DNA of 45,206 nucleotides from Bacteroidota bacterium (GTDB lineage Bacteria > Bacteroidota > Bacteroidia > Chitinophagales > Chitinophagaceae). Position 1 is the first letter of the stretch. Every line of letters begins with the position of its first letter. The notes under the pieces were generated by a model, which ran no database searches, was not told where the DNA came from, and saw only the letters and a program-made list of their open reading frames with translations. Below are positions 25,057-33,500 of the stretch, piece by piece. Position numbers and translations under genes: made by a program. The stretch covers positions 1 to 45,206 of the forward strand of contig JAEZDC010000092.1 in the NCBI GenBank assembly GCA_023429825.1, read 5' to 3'.

Positions 25057-25070
25057 AGTTTAGTTAAACT
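25057..25070. promoter_or_regulatory. second palindrome in the merC/sco1 divergent promoter
   Basis: AGTTTAGTTAAACT: perfect 6-bp arms around a 2-bp centre, ending 9 bp before the -7 element of the sco1-like gene. Its sequence differs from the 25025 palindrome, so it may bind a different protein or be incidental. Confidence 0.4.
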
Positions 25071-25079
25071 ACCGTACCG

Positions 25080-25087
25080 TAATTTTG
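25080..25087 (+). promoter_or_regulatory. -7 promoter element of the sco1-fur operon
   Basis: TAATTTTG matches TAnnTTTG exactly and ends 17 bp before the ATG at 25105. Confidence 0.6.
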
Positions 25088-25104
25088 CCGCTTAAACAGC
25101 TGAA

Positions 25105-25749
25105 ATGAAGAAGTTATTGGGTTATGGGATCTTTTTCGTGGTTTTAGTGGCTGCTTTTCTCTACTTCTCATTCAGGGGAACGGACGAATGGAAGGTCAAA
25201 ATGGCAACCATAAGCACAGTAAAGCCATTCACATTCACCACACAGGAAGGAAAACCGTTCACTGAGCAGAATTACCAGGGGAAAGTTTCTGTAGTTGAAT
25301 ATTTCTTCACCACATGCAAAGGAATTTGCCCTAAGATGAATGCAAACATGCAAAAAATATTTGATGAGTTTAAAGATGAACCTGCTTTCCAGGTAGTAGG
25401 AATTACGAGCATGCCTGAAACTGATTCAGTACAGCGGATGAAATTCTATTCTGACTCGATGAAACTCGACCCTAAAAAATGGATATTACTCACCGGCCGT
25501 AAAGACAGTTTATATAATGCTGCTAGAAGAAGTTATTTGCTCGATGATCCCAAAAACGCAGTTGACAAAATTGAAGATCAGTTCATTCACACGCAATTTT
25601 TTGCACTGGTAGATAAAAATGGCGATGTAAAAGGACAGGTGTATGATGGATTGAAAGCGGATGAGATCACCAAGCTGAAAGAAGATATCCGTAAATTGCT
25701 TAAAGAGAAACATGGTAAGAACGGAGCCACTAATCTTTTTAATCCTTAG
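25105..25749 (+). CDS. Sco1/SenC-family copper chaperone or thiol-disulfide protein
   Basis: 214 residues with one N-terminal membrane helix (about 5-22) and a periplasmic thioredoxin fold. The copper-binding set of the Sco family is complete: Cys71 and Cys75 in TCKGICPKM and His162 in FIHTQFFALVD. Sco proteins metallate or reduce the CuA site of cytochrome c oxidase; no oxidase genes lie here. The gene is first in an operon with the fur-like gene (2-bp gap), which points to metal-responsive expression. Confidence 0.92.
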   Translation: MKKLLGYGIFFVVLVAAFLYFSFRGTDEWKVKMATISTVKPFTFTTQEGKPFTEQNYQGKVSVVEYFFTTCKGICPKMNANMQKIFDEFKDEPAFQVVGITSMPETDSVQRMKFYSDSMKLDPKKWILLTGRKDSLYNAARRSYLLDDPKNAVDKIEDQFIHTQFFALVDKNGDVKGQVYDGLKADEITKLKEDIRKLLKEKHGKNGATNLFNP

Positions 25750-25751
25750 TT

Positions 25752-26171
25752 ATGGGTGTTGATACAATCGCGGATCTGTTGAAGAAGAACCAACTGAGTG
25801 TAACAGATAGCAGGAAAAAAATACTGGAATACTTTCTCAAATCAAACGGTGCACTTGCCCATGCTGATATTGAGAAGATGAGCGCAGATAAATTCGACCG
25901 CGTTACTATTTACAGAACACTGCAGACATTTGTAGAGAAAGGTATCATTCATACTATTCCTACGCCAGATAATTCTATCAAATACGCGTTATGCAAAGAT
26001 GAGTGCAAGGAAGGTCATCATCATGACGATCACATTCACTTCTTATGCGATAGTTGCGGAACAACTTACTGCCTGGATGCACATATACCTGAAGTTTCTT
26101 TACCAAGAGGATTTAGTGTAACGCAGACAGACGTTGTAGTGAGTGGTGTTTGCGAAAAATGCAATAACTAG
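25752..26171 (+). CDS. Fur-family metal-responsive transcriptional repressor
   Basis: 139 residues. The N-terminal winged-helix domain ends with the recognition region DRVTIYRTLQTFVEKGII (about 49-66). The dimerisation domain has the regulatory metal ligands HHHDDHIHF (89-97) and two structural zinc pairs, Cys99/Cys102 and Cys134/Cys137. This fits Fur, Zur or PerR; the choice cannot be made by eye, though partnership with MerC-like and Sco1-like genes favours zinc or copper over iron. It starts 2 bp after sco1. Likely target: the palindrome at 25025. Confidence 0.93.
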   Translation: MGVDTIADLLKKNQLSVTDSRKKILEYFLKSNGALAHADIEKMSADKFDRVTIYRTLQTFVEKGIIHTIPTPDNSIKYALCKDECKEGHHHDDHIHFLCDSCGTTYCLDAHIPEVSLPRGFSVTQTDVVVSGVCEKCNN

Positions 26172-26174
26172 TAT

Positions 26175-27080
26175 TTATTCTTCCAATCTTTCTTTAGGTG
26201 TTGATTTAAAATTCGCCAGGTAAACCCCTGCAAAGATCAGTACAGCAGAAATGGCTTTCGATACGGTAAATTCTTCTCCCAAAAATATCATTGCAATAAC
26301 AGCAGCAAACACAGGCTGCGTGTATATATAAGCACCTGTTGCAGCAGCGCCGATCGTTTGTACGCCATAAATATTGAAGAGATAAGCGAAGAAGGTTCCG
26401 GGAATAACGATCACCGCAATGGCGATCCAATGTGAAGGCCCTATCGCATTCCAATCCGTCTCAATAAAATCATTCCATCCGAAAGGAACCATCATAAAAA
26501 AACCGATAGTAAAAAGCCAGCGGGTAACATGCACACCCGAGTAATTATTCATCAGCGGACGAACGATCACCAGGTACACCGCATAAGAGATCGCATTGAT
26601 CAATACAAGAATATCACCCGTTATCACATCTTTAGCCAACGGACCAGAATCTCTCATCAATATTAAATTCACTGCACCTGCAACTCCCAAGACCAGCCCT
26701 GCCACTTTTAAAATGCTCAGCTTATCCTTCAATAAAAATGCAGCGATAAAGATGATGAAGATCGGTGTAGCCAGCATCAGCAACGCTGCATGAATGGAGG
26801 TGGTAAGTGAAAGCCCTTTAATGAATAACATCTGGTTTATCGCCACACCTGTAGCCGCACAAAGGATAAATAACCAAATGTCTTTTTTATTGATGCCCGC
26901 TTTTGTCGGCTTAATAGAAAATGAGATCCAGAAAAGTAAACCAGTGACCAATACACGTAAAATGTTCAACGCAAAAGGTTGTATCACCGCAGGCGTAACA
27001 TACTTAACAATGCTGAAGTTGGCTCCGAAAATAAAGTTGGCTGCTAATACGGCTGCATGTGCTTTGGTGCGTTTGCTCAT
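26175..27080 (-). CDS. EamA/DMT-superfamily transporter (10 TM)
   Basis: 301-residue inner-membrane transporter with ten predicted helices in two EamA repeats (about 5-135 and 150-290), of the drug/metabolite superfamily. Typical segments are GANFSIVKY near the N-terminus, the end of repeat 1 at LVLGVAGAVNLIL, and ATGAYIYTQPVFAAVIAMIFLGEEFT in the second repeat. The substrate is unknown; members export amino acids, nucleotides or solutes. Its ATG overlaps the stop codon of the upstream glycosyltransferase by 4 nt, so the two are co-translated. It converges on fur with a 3-bp gap. Confidence 0.9.
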   Translation of the reverse strand: MSKRTKAHAAVLAANFIFGANFSIVKYVTPAVIQPFALNILRVLVTGLLFWISFSIKPTKAGINKKDIWLFILCAATGVAINQMLFIKGLSLTTSIHAALLMLATPIFIIFIAAFLLKDKLSILKVAGLVLGVAGAVNLILMRDSGPLAKDVITGDILVLINAISYAVYLVIVRPLMNNYSGVHVTRWLFTIGFFMMVPFGWNDFIETDWNAIGPSHWIAIAVIVIPGTFFAYLFNIYGVQTIGAAATGAYIYTQPVFAAVIAMIFLGEEFTVSKAISAVLIFAGVYLANFKSTPKERLEE

Positions 27081-28195
27081 CTCGCTGCAAAACTATGGCT
27101 TAGACGTTCATGTATGGTTGTACCAGGGTTGGAAACAAAAGGTGGAGGAGAAGTATATGGAAATTGATCTGCTTCTTCAATCGCTTTTGACAAGTTGAAA
27201 TTCTTTTGATCCACACTCAAGCACCACTGCTGCTGCATCAAATGCTCAGCTAAGTATTCCTGTTCTGTCTGGCCAGGCGTAGGAATAAGGATCGCTTTCT
27301 TCTGCAGCAGTAAGATCTCCATTACAGAAGTATATCCCGAGCGACATATCACATATTCAGCAGTATTAATGACTGCATTTAATTCCCTTCGGGATAGATG
27401 ATTCTTTATCGTAACATTTGAAACTGCAATTGACATTGGATATTCACCATCCGCCGGCTTACCTCTCACTACCAAACAGGTTTCTTTTATACCATTAAGA
27501 TCTCGTAAAACAATTTCTTCTAATAATGTTCTTTGCGGCTCGGGGCCTGATAAGAGAATTACATATTTGTAACGCGTACCTGGACTAATGCTTTTTCCAA
27601 AAGTGGAGAGCGGGCCGATGTATTTTACAGGAACACGAGGAAGTGTTTTCGGATGCGATAACTCCCCTGCAATATTCCTTTCCCCTGCTATATCCGGTAC
27701 CCAACATTCAGTAAACCGTTCAATGTATTTGTAATTCTTCTTCCGCATCAAATCTTCTATCCATTTTACAGAAGCTTTGATCGTTAACTGGTGCGTAATG
27801 AATATGCAGGGAATTTTCTTTGAGTGCAATCCATACCTGTTCTCGCTGATCACCATATCGATCTTATGTTCATCTATCACCTTATCCAACCAAGCATGCT
27901 CATACTTTATCGCAGACAATATCTTCGGTACCTGTTGCAATATCTTCAACGCAAGTAAACTGCTCTTTGAACTATAACGCACATCATAACCTTTCAATTG
28001 GAGGAACTGTAACCCCGGAAATTCCTGCTCAAGCAAAACTTTCTGAGCACCGTCACAAGCGATCACTACCGTACATCCAAGGTTAATTAAAGCATTAACC
28101 ACAGGTATGCAGCGTGTTGCATGCCCCAGTCCCCAATCCAGCGGAGCCACCAGCACTTTTCGATTGTTAAATTTGGTTTCCAATGGTTTCTGCAA
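27077..28195 (-). CDS. glycosyltransferase of the GT28/MurG-like fold
   Basis: 372 residues with a GT-B fold. The N-terminal VLVAPLDWGLGHATRCIPVVNAL is the glycine-rich acceptor loop seen in MurG/UGT-like enzymes, and the C-terminal ICRSGYTSVMEILLLQKKAILIPTPGQTEQEYLAEHL is the nucleotide-sugar binding region (GT28-type, with PGQTEQ). The donor and acceptor are unknown; cell-surface glycolipid synthesis is plausible. First in the operon with the EamA transporter. Confidence 0.85.
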   Translation of the reverse strand: MQKPLETKFNNRKVLVAPLDWGLGHATRCIPVVNALINLGCTVVIACDGAQKVLLEQEFPGLQFLQLKGYDVRYSSKSSLLALKILQQVPKILSAIKYEHAWLDKVIDEHKIDMVISENRYGLHSKKIPCIFITHQLTIKASVKWIEDLMRKKNYKYIERFTECWVPDIAGERNIAGELSHPKTLPRVPVKYIGPLSTFGKSISPGTRYKYVILLSGPEPQRTLLEEIVLRDLNGIKETCLVVRGKPADGEYPMSIAVSNVTIKNHLSRRELNAVINTAEYVICRSGYTSVMEILLLQKKAILIPTPGQTEQEYLAEHLMQQQWCLSVDQKNFNLSKAIEEADQFPYTSPPPFVSNPGTTIHERLSHSFAAR

Positions 28196-28242
28196 ACAAT
28201 TTGTGGGGAGAAAAGTAGTTATTTTACAACACAGTCAAGCAT

Positions 28243-28371
28243 ATGAAAGCAAAGTTCAACCGATTGGCATTTATCTTGTTTATGATAATACTGATAGCAG
28301 GCACATCTTGCAATAAAGGGTTATTCAACAAGAACAAAACAAAGTATTGCGGATGTCCCTCAGCCAGGTAA
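28243..28371 (+). CDS. tiny lipoprotein ending in a Cys-Gly-Cys-Pro motif (42 residues)
   Basis: MKAKFNRLAFILFMIILIAG then TSC with Cys23 as the lipidation site, followed by a short Lys/Asn-rich stretch and the end KYCGCPSAR. The signal peptide and lipobox are convincing even though the mature part is only about 20 residues. The C-x-C-P end resembles other small Bacteroidota lipoproteins with an unknown role and could bind metal or form a disulfide. It is divergent from the glycosyltransferase gene. Confidence 0.7.
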   Translation: MKAKFNRLAFILFMIILIAGTSCNKGLFNKNKTKYCGCPSAR

Positions 28372-28390
28372 GAACTTTAAATGGTGCTGT

Positions 28391-28639
28391 ATGTATTACG
28401 GTGGACGGGATTTAATGGTATTGTCAAACAAGGTGGCACTCACGCCGCAACAACTGGAAAGGGAATTAGAATCACTCAACGAACTTTTATACAGCGTAGA
28501 GAACCTCTCAACATTCTGCCGCGTTACGGAGATCATCAACCTCAATAATTACAAAATACTTCGCAAGCAACATCACATCGAAAAGGCATTGCGTGACATG
28601 CAAACCAGGCCCTTCATTTTCGTAAGTAATATGAATTGA
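28391..28639 (+). CDS. hypothetical 82-residue helical protein
   Basis: Begins 19 bp after the tiny lipoprotein and may be co-transcribed with it. Apart from the N-terminal dozen residues the sequence looks helical and charged (TPQQLERELESLNELLYSVEN, then KILRKQHHIEKALRDMQ), as expected for a real soluble protein. A second start is possible at 28415 (MVLSNKVALTPQQ), which removes the less regular N-terminus. No family recognised. Confidence 0.55.
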   Translation: MYYGGRDLMVLSNKVALTPQQLERELESLNELLYSVENLSTFCRVTEIINLNNYKILRKQHHIEKALRDMQTRPFIFVSNMN

Positions 28640-28647
28640 TTTTTTTG

Positions 28648-28699
28648 GTAGCCAGCTTTAGCATTTCATAGCATCACCTGTTGCGTCGCACACTTGTAC
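28648..28699 (-). repeat. dispersed intergenic repeat, copy C
   Basis: On the minus strand from GTACAAGTGTGCGACGCAAC to AAAGCTGGCTAC; the best-preserved copy together with A. It is followed on the plus strand by three 7-bp units at 28708-28728 (AGCTTTC, AGCGATC, AGCTTCG) of the same kind as the array at 30438. Confidence 0.8.
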
Positions 28700-28808
28700 G
28701 TTCAGATCAGCTTTCAGCGATCAGCTTCGCCAGGTAAACAATCATCATGCGCCAGGCTTCCTCCATTTTTGTTTTTAAGACCCCAGGACTTAACCCAAAC
28801 TTCAGCGG

Positions 28809-29018
28809 TTAGCACTCTAATTCAACTAAAACCTGCTCCTCCATTTTAAGCCACACCTTTGAAACACCCCGATGCTGAAAAAAACCGCTTAGGCGAGCAG
28901 TTGGCCTGACCAAATGACCTGCTACACGATACAAACGATCTGCTAACCTGACCAAATGACCTGCTACACGATTCAAATGATCAGCTAAGTGTTTCAAATG
29001 ATCAGCTAACTGATTCAA
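28809..29018 (-). pseudogene. heptad-repeat ORF, possibly an eroded extension of the aminotransferase
   Basis: A 69-codon open stretch beginning MNQLADHLKHLADHL, with five leucine heptads (LADHLKH, LADHLNR, VAGHLVR, LADRLYR, VAGHLVR) followed by about 34 unrelated residues. The ATG lies inside the tandem array. Restoring one base in the 20-bp unit would join this frame to the aminotransferase frame through its stop codon. It may be a by-product of repeat expansion rather than a gene. Confidence 0.3.
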
Positions 29019-29092
29019 TGACCTGCTAAGCGTTGCAAATGATTAGCTAACCGATTCAAATGATCAGCTAATTGATTCAAAGCATTGGCAAG
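28906..29092. repeat. nine-unit 21-bp tandem array coding for leucine heptads
   Basis: Units of 21 bp with consensus near CGATTCAAATGATCAGCTAAC on the plus strand begin at 28906, 28927, 28948, 28969, 28990, 29011 (20 bp), 29031, 29052 and 29073. On the minus strand each unit encodes about L-A-D-H-L-N-R. The reading frame runs directly on from the aminotransferase stop codon (29107-29105) as RFQGLANALNQLADHL, until the 20-bp unit shifts the frame. Beyond it an open stretch (29018-28809) continues the heptads. There are no distinct spacers, so it is not CRISPR. The rest of the gap, 28729-28905, shows nothing I can name. Confidence 0.75.
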
Positions 29093-29104
29093 ACCTTGAA
29101 AGCG

Positions 29105-30361
29105 TTAGTTTAATTTTTCTAATGCAGTTTCCAACTTCTCCAACATTTCTCCAATTTCTTCTTTCTTACAAGTGCCTACACTCAATCTATACCATGGGCT
29201 GGTTCTTTCGGCACCGAAGGCATAAAAAGGAACGATAGCGAGTTTGGCTTCGCTTAATAAATAAGAGGTAACATCAGATTGGTTCTCTAAAACCTTTCCA
29301 TCGGCAGACTTGCCGGCGAGATCGAATTTTATAGTGAGATAAATAGCAGCCTGCGGTGTAATAGCATCAACTGAATAACCTTTTTGTTTCAAAGCCTGGA
29401 TGCCGTTGTAGATGCCATTCAATCTTTCCTCTAATTCTTTTTTGAATTGAACGAGGTAGGTCTTGATCGCATCTTTTTGTTTAAAATAATTTACCATCGC
29501 CTTCTGCTCAGCCATCGGTGCCCATGCACCCACGTGGCTAAGTAAACTTTTCATCTTAGCGATCACTGCCGCCGGTCCTAAGGCCCAGCCTACTCTTACA
29601 CCTGTTGCAGCAAAAGCTTTTGAAATACCATCGATGAAAATGGTGTATTCTTTCATTTCAGGCCTAAGGCTAATAGGGTTGTAATGTTTCGTTTCACCGT
29701 AGGTGAGTGTCCAGTACATCTGGTCGAACATCACGTACAATTTCTTTTGTCCTGCTGCACGGCTATTATTTTCTTCGATCACCAGGTCACAGATCTGTTC
29801 AAGCTGGTCTTTACTGAGCGTAGTGCCAGTTGGGTTCTGCGGTGTGCATAAACAAAGCAAAGTGGCTCCCTTTAAACATGGTGCTATCTGCTCTACCGTA
29901 GGCATGAAGTTGTTTTCAGGAGTACATTCTATCAGGCAATGTTGTCCATCGGTTAAATGGGCATAGTGATTATTATTCCATGATGGTGCTGCATAGATCA
30001 CTTTATCACCTTTATCAACGATCGTTTTGAAACAAGTATAGATCAAGGGGCGCCCACCCGCGGCGATCAATACTTCGTCGGTATTGAATTCAATTCCTTC
30101 AAATTCTTTTATGAAATCACAAACAGCTTTTCTTAATTCACCCACACCATCTGCCGGAGGATAGTTGGTGTTATGTTGCCTGTAAGATTCCAGTATCGCT
30201 TCTTCCAATTCTTTTGGAACAGGAAAGATCGATGGATCAAAATCGCCGATCGTATAGTTGTAAATCTTTTCACCCTGCTTAATTCTTTCATTGATCGCAT
30301 TACCCAGTTTAACGATCTCGGAACCTATAAGTGTTTCGGCTAGTTGGCTTAGTTTGGTCAT
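29105..30361 (-). CDS. class I/II PLP-dependent aminotransferase
   Basis: 418 residues from the ATG at 30361. The family hallmarks are present: AAGGRPLIYTCFKTI and APSWNNNHY in the large domain, CTPQNPTGTTLS, MFDQMYW, and the Schiff-base Lys in DGISKAFAATGVRVGW. It resembles aspartate/aromatic-type aminotransferases; the substrate is not certain. A TTG further upstream (30391) would place the start inside the -7 promoter element, so it is rejected. The C-terminal helix EKLETALEKLN is followed, in frame after the stop codon, by the 21-bp heptad array. Confidence 0.9.
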   Translation of the reverse strand: MTKLSQLAETLIGSEIVKLGNAINERIKQGEKIYNYTIGDFDPSIFPVPKELEEAILESYRQHNTNYPPADGVGELRKAVCDFIKEFEGIEFNTDEVLIAAGGRPLIYTCFKTIVDKGDKVIYAAPSWNNNHYAHLTDGQHCLIECTPENNFMPTVEQIAPCLKGATLLCLCTPQNPTGTTLSKDQLEQICDLVIEENNSRAAGQKKLYVMFDQMYWTLTYGETKHYNPISLRPEMKEYTIFIDGISKAFAATGVRVGWALGPAAVIAKMKSLLSHVGAWAPMAEQKAMVNYFKQKDAIKTYLVQFKKELEERLNGIYNGIQALKQKGYSVDAITPQAAIYLTIKFDLAGKSADGKVLENQSDVTSYLLSEAKLAIVPFYAFGAERTSPWYRLSVGTCKKEEIGEMLEKLETALEKLN

Positions 30362-30388
30362 CGAATGGCAGGTTTTTTTTGACTCGGG

Positions 30389-30396
30389 CAAATGTA
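30389..30396 (-). promoter_or_regulatory. -7 promoter element of the aminotransferase gene
   Basis: On the minus strand TACATTTG matches TAnnTTTG and ends 27 bp before the ATG at 30361. It stands just downstream of the hairpin at 30398-30424. Confidence 0.6.
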
Positions 30397-30397
30397 A

Positions 30398-30424
30398 GAA
30401 AGCCCCACCGAAGTGAGGCTTTCT
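30398..30424 (-). terminator. likely terminator of the BNR-propeller gene
   Basis: An 11-bp stem with one mismatch, GAAAGCCCCAC / GTGAGGCTTTC. The T-run after it on the minus strand is weak (TT), so efficiency is uncertain. It separates the propeller gene from the aminotransferase promoter. Confidence 0.5.
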
Positions 30425-30437
30425 GTTAGTGTTATTT

Positions 30438-30507
30438 AGCTTGGAGCTTTTAGCTATCAGCTATCAGCTATCAGCTGGCTGCTGACCGCTGACTGCTGAC
30501 AGCTAAT
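30438..30507. repeat. ten-unit 7-bp tandem array
   Basis: Ten consecutive heptamers on the plus strand: AGCTTGG, AGCTTTT, then AGCTATC three times, AGCTGGC, TGCTGAC, CGCTGAC, TGCTGAC, AGCTAAT. The array lies directly 3' of the BNR-propeller stop codon and before its terminator, so it would be transcribed as 3' UTR. Confidence 0.85.
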
Positions 30508-30511
30508 CGCT

Positions 30512-33500
30512 TTATTCAATCGGCTTATAATCTTTAAACAACCTGATCGGATTTGATTCTACCAGCTTTCTATAATCACTCCATTTTGTATTAAAGAAAT
30601 TATTCACTCTGTTCAATGCCTGTTGTATCAATCCTTCAGCTCTTGCCACCAGCATTTCTTCCTGTGCAGAAGGCGGCATTGGTTTGCTGGCTATTGCAAA
30701 GTTGGCTTGCTGGTATTGATTCATAACAGTGATCTGTGGTACCTGTCCGTAACCTTGCTTATCCTGTGGCTTTCCGCTGATATATTCACGAATCGCTTTG
30801 ATGGAATCTTGCATGGCTTTATTCGCTTTGCGAAGGGTGTCAGCTTCTTTACCTGTTACATCCTTTAACTGGGCATTGAGTTTAGAAATAACTTCTTCAG
30901 ACTCTGTTAAACGATCCATTGCTTCTGTAAGTTTATCAGCGCTTCTTCTCAAACGATCCTGCAATCTCCTTTGCGCATTTCTTACTTCAGTTCTGTTGCC
31001 TAGTCTTGGATCATCTTTCACAGTAACAAAAGTTGAGTCCCTGTTACCGCCAAGCAGTAATACGACTTTGTAAGTTCCGGGCAATACTTGTTGACCGCCC
31101 TGCTCGGGTGCTCCCGGTTTTGGTTTTGGTGAGCCGGGATTTCTGAATCCTCTTTCCTCCATGTTCCAATAGTTGCGGTTGAATCCGCTATCAACTTTCC
31201 AGCGAAGATTGCGGATCACTTCATTCTTATCGTTATAGATGCGAACGGTAACACTATCCATTCTAGCTCTTCTTGCAGAGGATGAGTCTTTGCGTGCTGT
31301 ATCAACATTCCTGTTTGGATGATTTACAAAATAAGAAACTGCAGCGCCTCTTCTCCTGTTCTCTGCATCCCACATACCCCACGTGCTCCACTCGTAACCC
31401 GGTGCATTTTTATAAGAAGCCTGTACAGCATCCGGTGCAGCAAACGCCGTGAGTGTATTGTTCACTACACCTTTGTTGGCAGCGAGTTTTCTCAGCGGAC
31501 GAATATCATCCATTATCCAAAGGCTTCTTCCGAAAGTTGCTATGGCTAGATCCGCTTCTCTTTCCTGTATCGCAAGATCGTAAGTAGATACTGAAGGATA
31601 TCCATTTTTCCATTGCTGGAAGGAATTGCCGTTATCTAAACTGATCCAAAGTCCTTGCTCAGTTCCCACGAAGATCAGGTTAGGTTCTGTTGGATCTTGT
31701 ATCATGGTCAACGCATAGCCTGTTACTTTTTTATCGTCTACTAGTCTTGTCCATGTCTTACCAAAATCAGTTGTACGGAAGATGTACGGTTTCATATCAC
31801 CACGGCGATAATCATTCGCCACAACAAAAGCTTCGCCTGCGTTGAAACGGGATGCCCTTATCTGCGGTATCCATGCACCAACCGGTAAGCCGGGAATTTT
31901 ACCTCGGAAGTTCGTCCAGGTTTTACCTCCGTCTTGCGTGAGTTGCACATTGCCATCATCTGTTCCCACCCAAATAACACCTTGCTGTTTCGCTGAAGGT
32001 TCGATGGCGAGAATAGTGCAATAGTTTTCTGCGCCGGTGATATCTATACTCAAACCACCGTTCTTGCTTTGATCGATCTTAGCGCTATCATTTGTCGTAA
32101 GATCACCAGAGATCGTTTCCCAGCTTGCACCTTTGTTATTGCTCTTATGAACGAATTGGCTTCCGAAATAAATTGTGTTTTTGTTGAATGGATCCTGTGC
32201 GATCGCTGCATTCCAGTTGAAGCGTAATCTTGTAGCAAGGTCAGGTGCAACCGGACGGATAGATCTCCAGCTCTCACCTGTTTCCACATTATAGCGGCCA
32301 ACACTTCCACCCTGGCTCATGGCGTACACCCACTTTGCATCATCGGGATCAGGCATCACATCAAAACCATCACCGCCCCATAAACTTTCCCAATAGAAGT
32401 TTTTAATACCGCCGCCGATCCATGTATAGGCAGGTCCTCTCCAGCTTCCATTATCCTGCATACCACCCATTACATTGTAAGGTTGTTCGTTATCTACATT
32501 GATATGATAGAATTGACCTACCGGAAGTTTCTCATCAAACATCCATGTCTTTCCACGATCTCTTGTGATACCGATACCACCATCATTACCATCAATGATG
32601 AAGTTTGGATTCTCGGGATGTATCCAGAACGCATGGTGATCGGGATGGATACCATTGTAAGGAATAACGGTCGTGAAAGTTTTGCCGCCATCTTCACTTA
32701 CTGAAACGATCTGGTTGATCAGCCACAGGCGATTTTCATTCTGCGGATCCACTACGATATCCTGGAAATAAAACGGACGATTGGTAACAACTGCAGGATC
32801 GCTATTCACGAGTTGCCAGCTATAACCACCATCATCACTTTTATACAAGCCGTTCTTTGTGGCTTCTATTAGTGCAAATATTCTGTTAGGATTTGCACGA
32901 TTGATCGTTAAGCCGATTCGACCATAATCTCCATCAGGTAAACCTTCTGCCTTACCCAGCTTGCGGAATGTTTTACCTCCGTCTGTTGTCATGTACAAGC
33001 CACTTCCTTTTCCACCACTATTTAAACTATAAGGCGTTCTGTTATGCTGCCACATGTTTACAAATAGTTTGTTAGGATTTGTTGGATCCATGACCATATC
33101 ACCTACACCTGAAGTATCGTTCGTGTATAAGATCTTCTGCCATGTATCACCGCCATCGGTTGTTTTAAATACGCCTCTTTCAGGATGTGCAGCGTAAGGG
33201 TTACCAATGGCGCCGGCATACACAATGTTGGGATTGGTAGGATCGATAATGATGCGATGAATGTTTCTTGTTTTTTCAAGACCCATTCTTTTCCATGATC
33301 TTCCGCCGTCAAGGGTTTTGTAAATACCTTCTCCAAGGTTGAGTGAGTTTCTTGGATTGCCTTCACCAGTACCTACCCAAACGATATTGGGGTTACTCTG
33401 CGTGATGGCCAGTGAGCCAATGTTCAGGATAGGCTGATCATCGAAAACGGAAGTCCAGCTTACGCCGCTGTTATCTGTTTTCCAAACACCACCAGAGGCG

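Noticed and set aside
28906..29092. Tandem array as a CRISPR
   Set aside because: Units are head-to-tail 21-mers with no unique spacers and no cas genes nearby; the variation is point changes, not spacer replacement.
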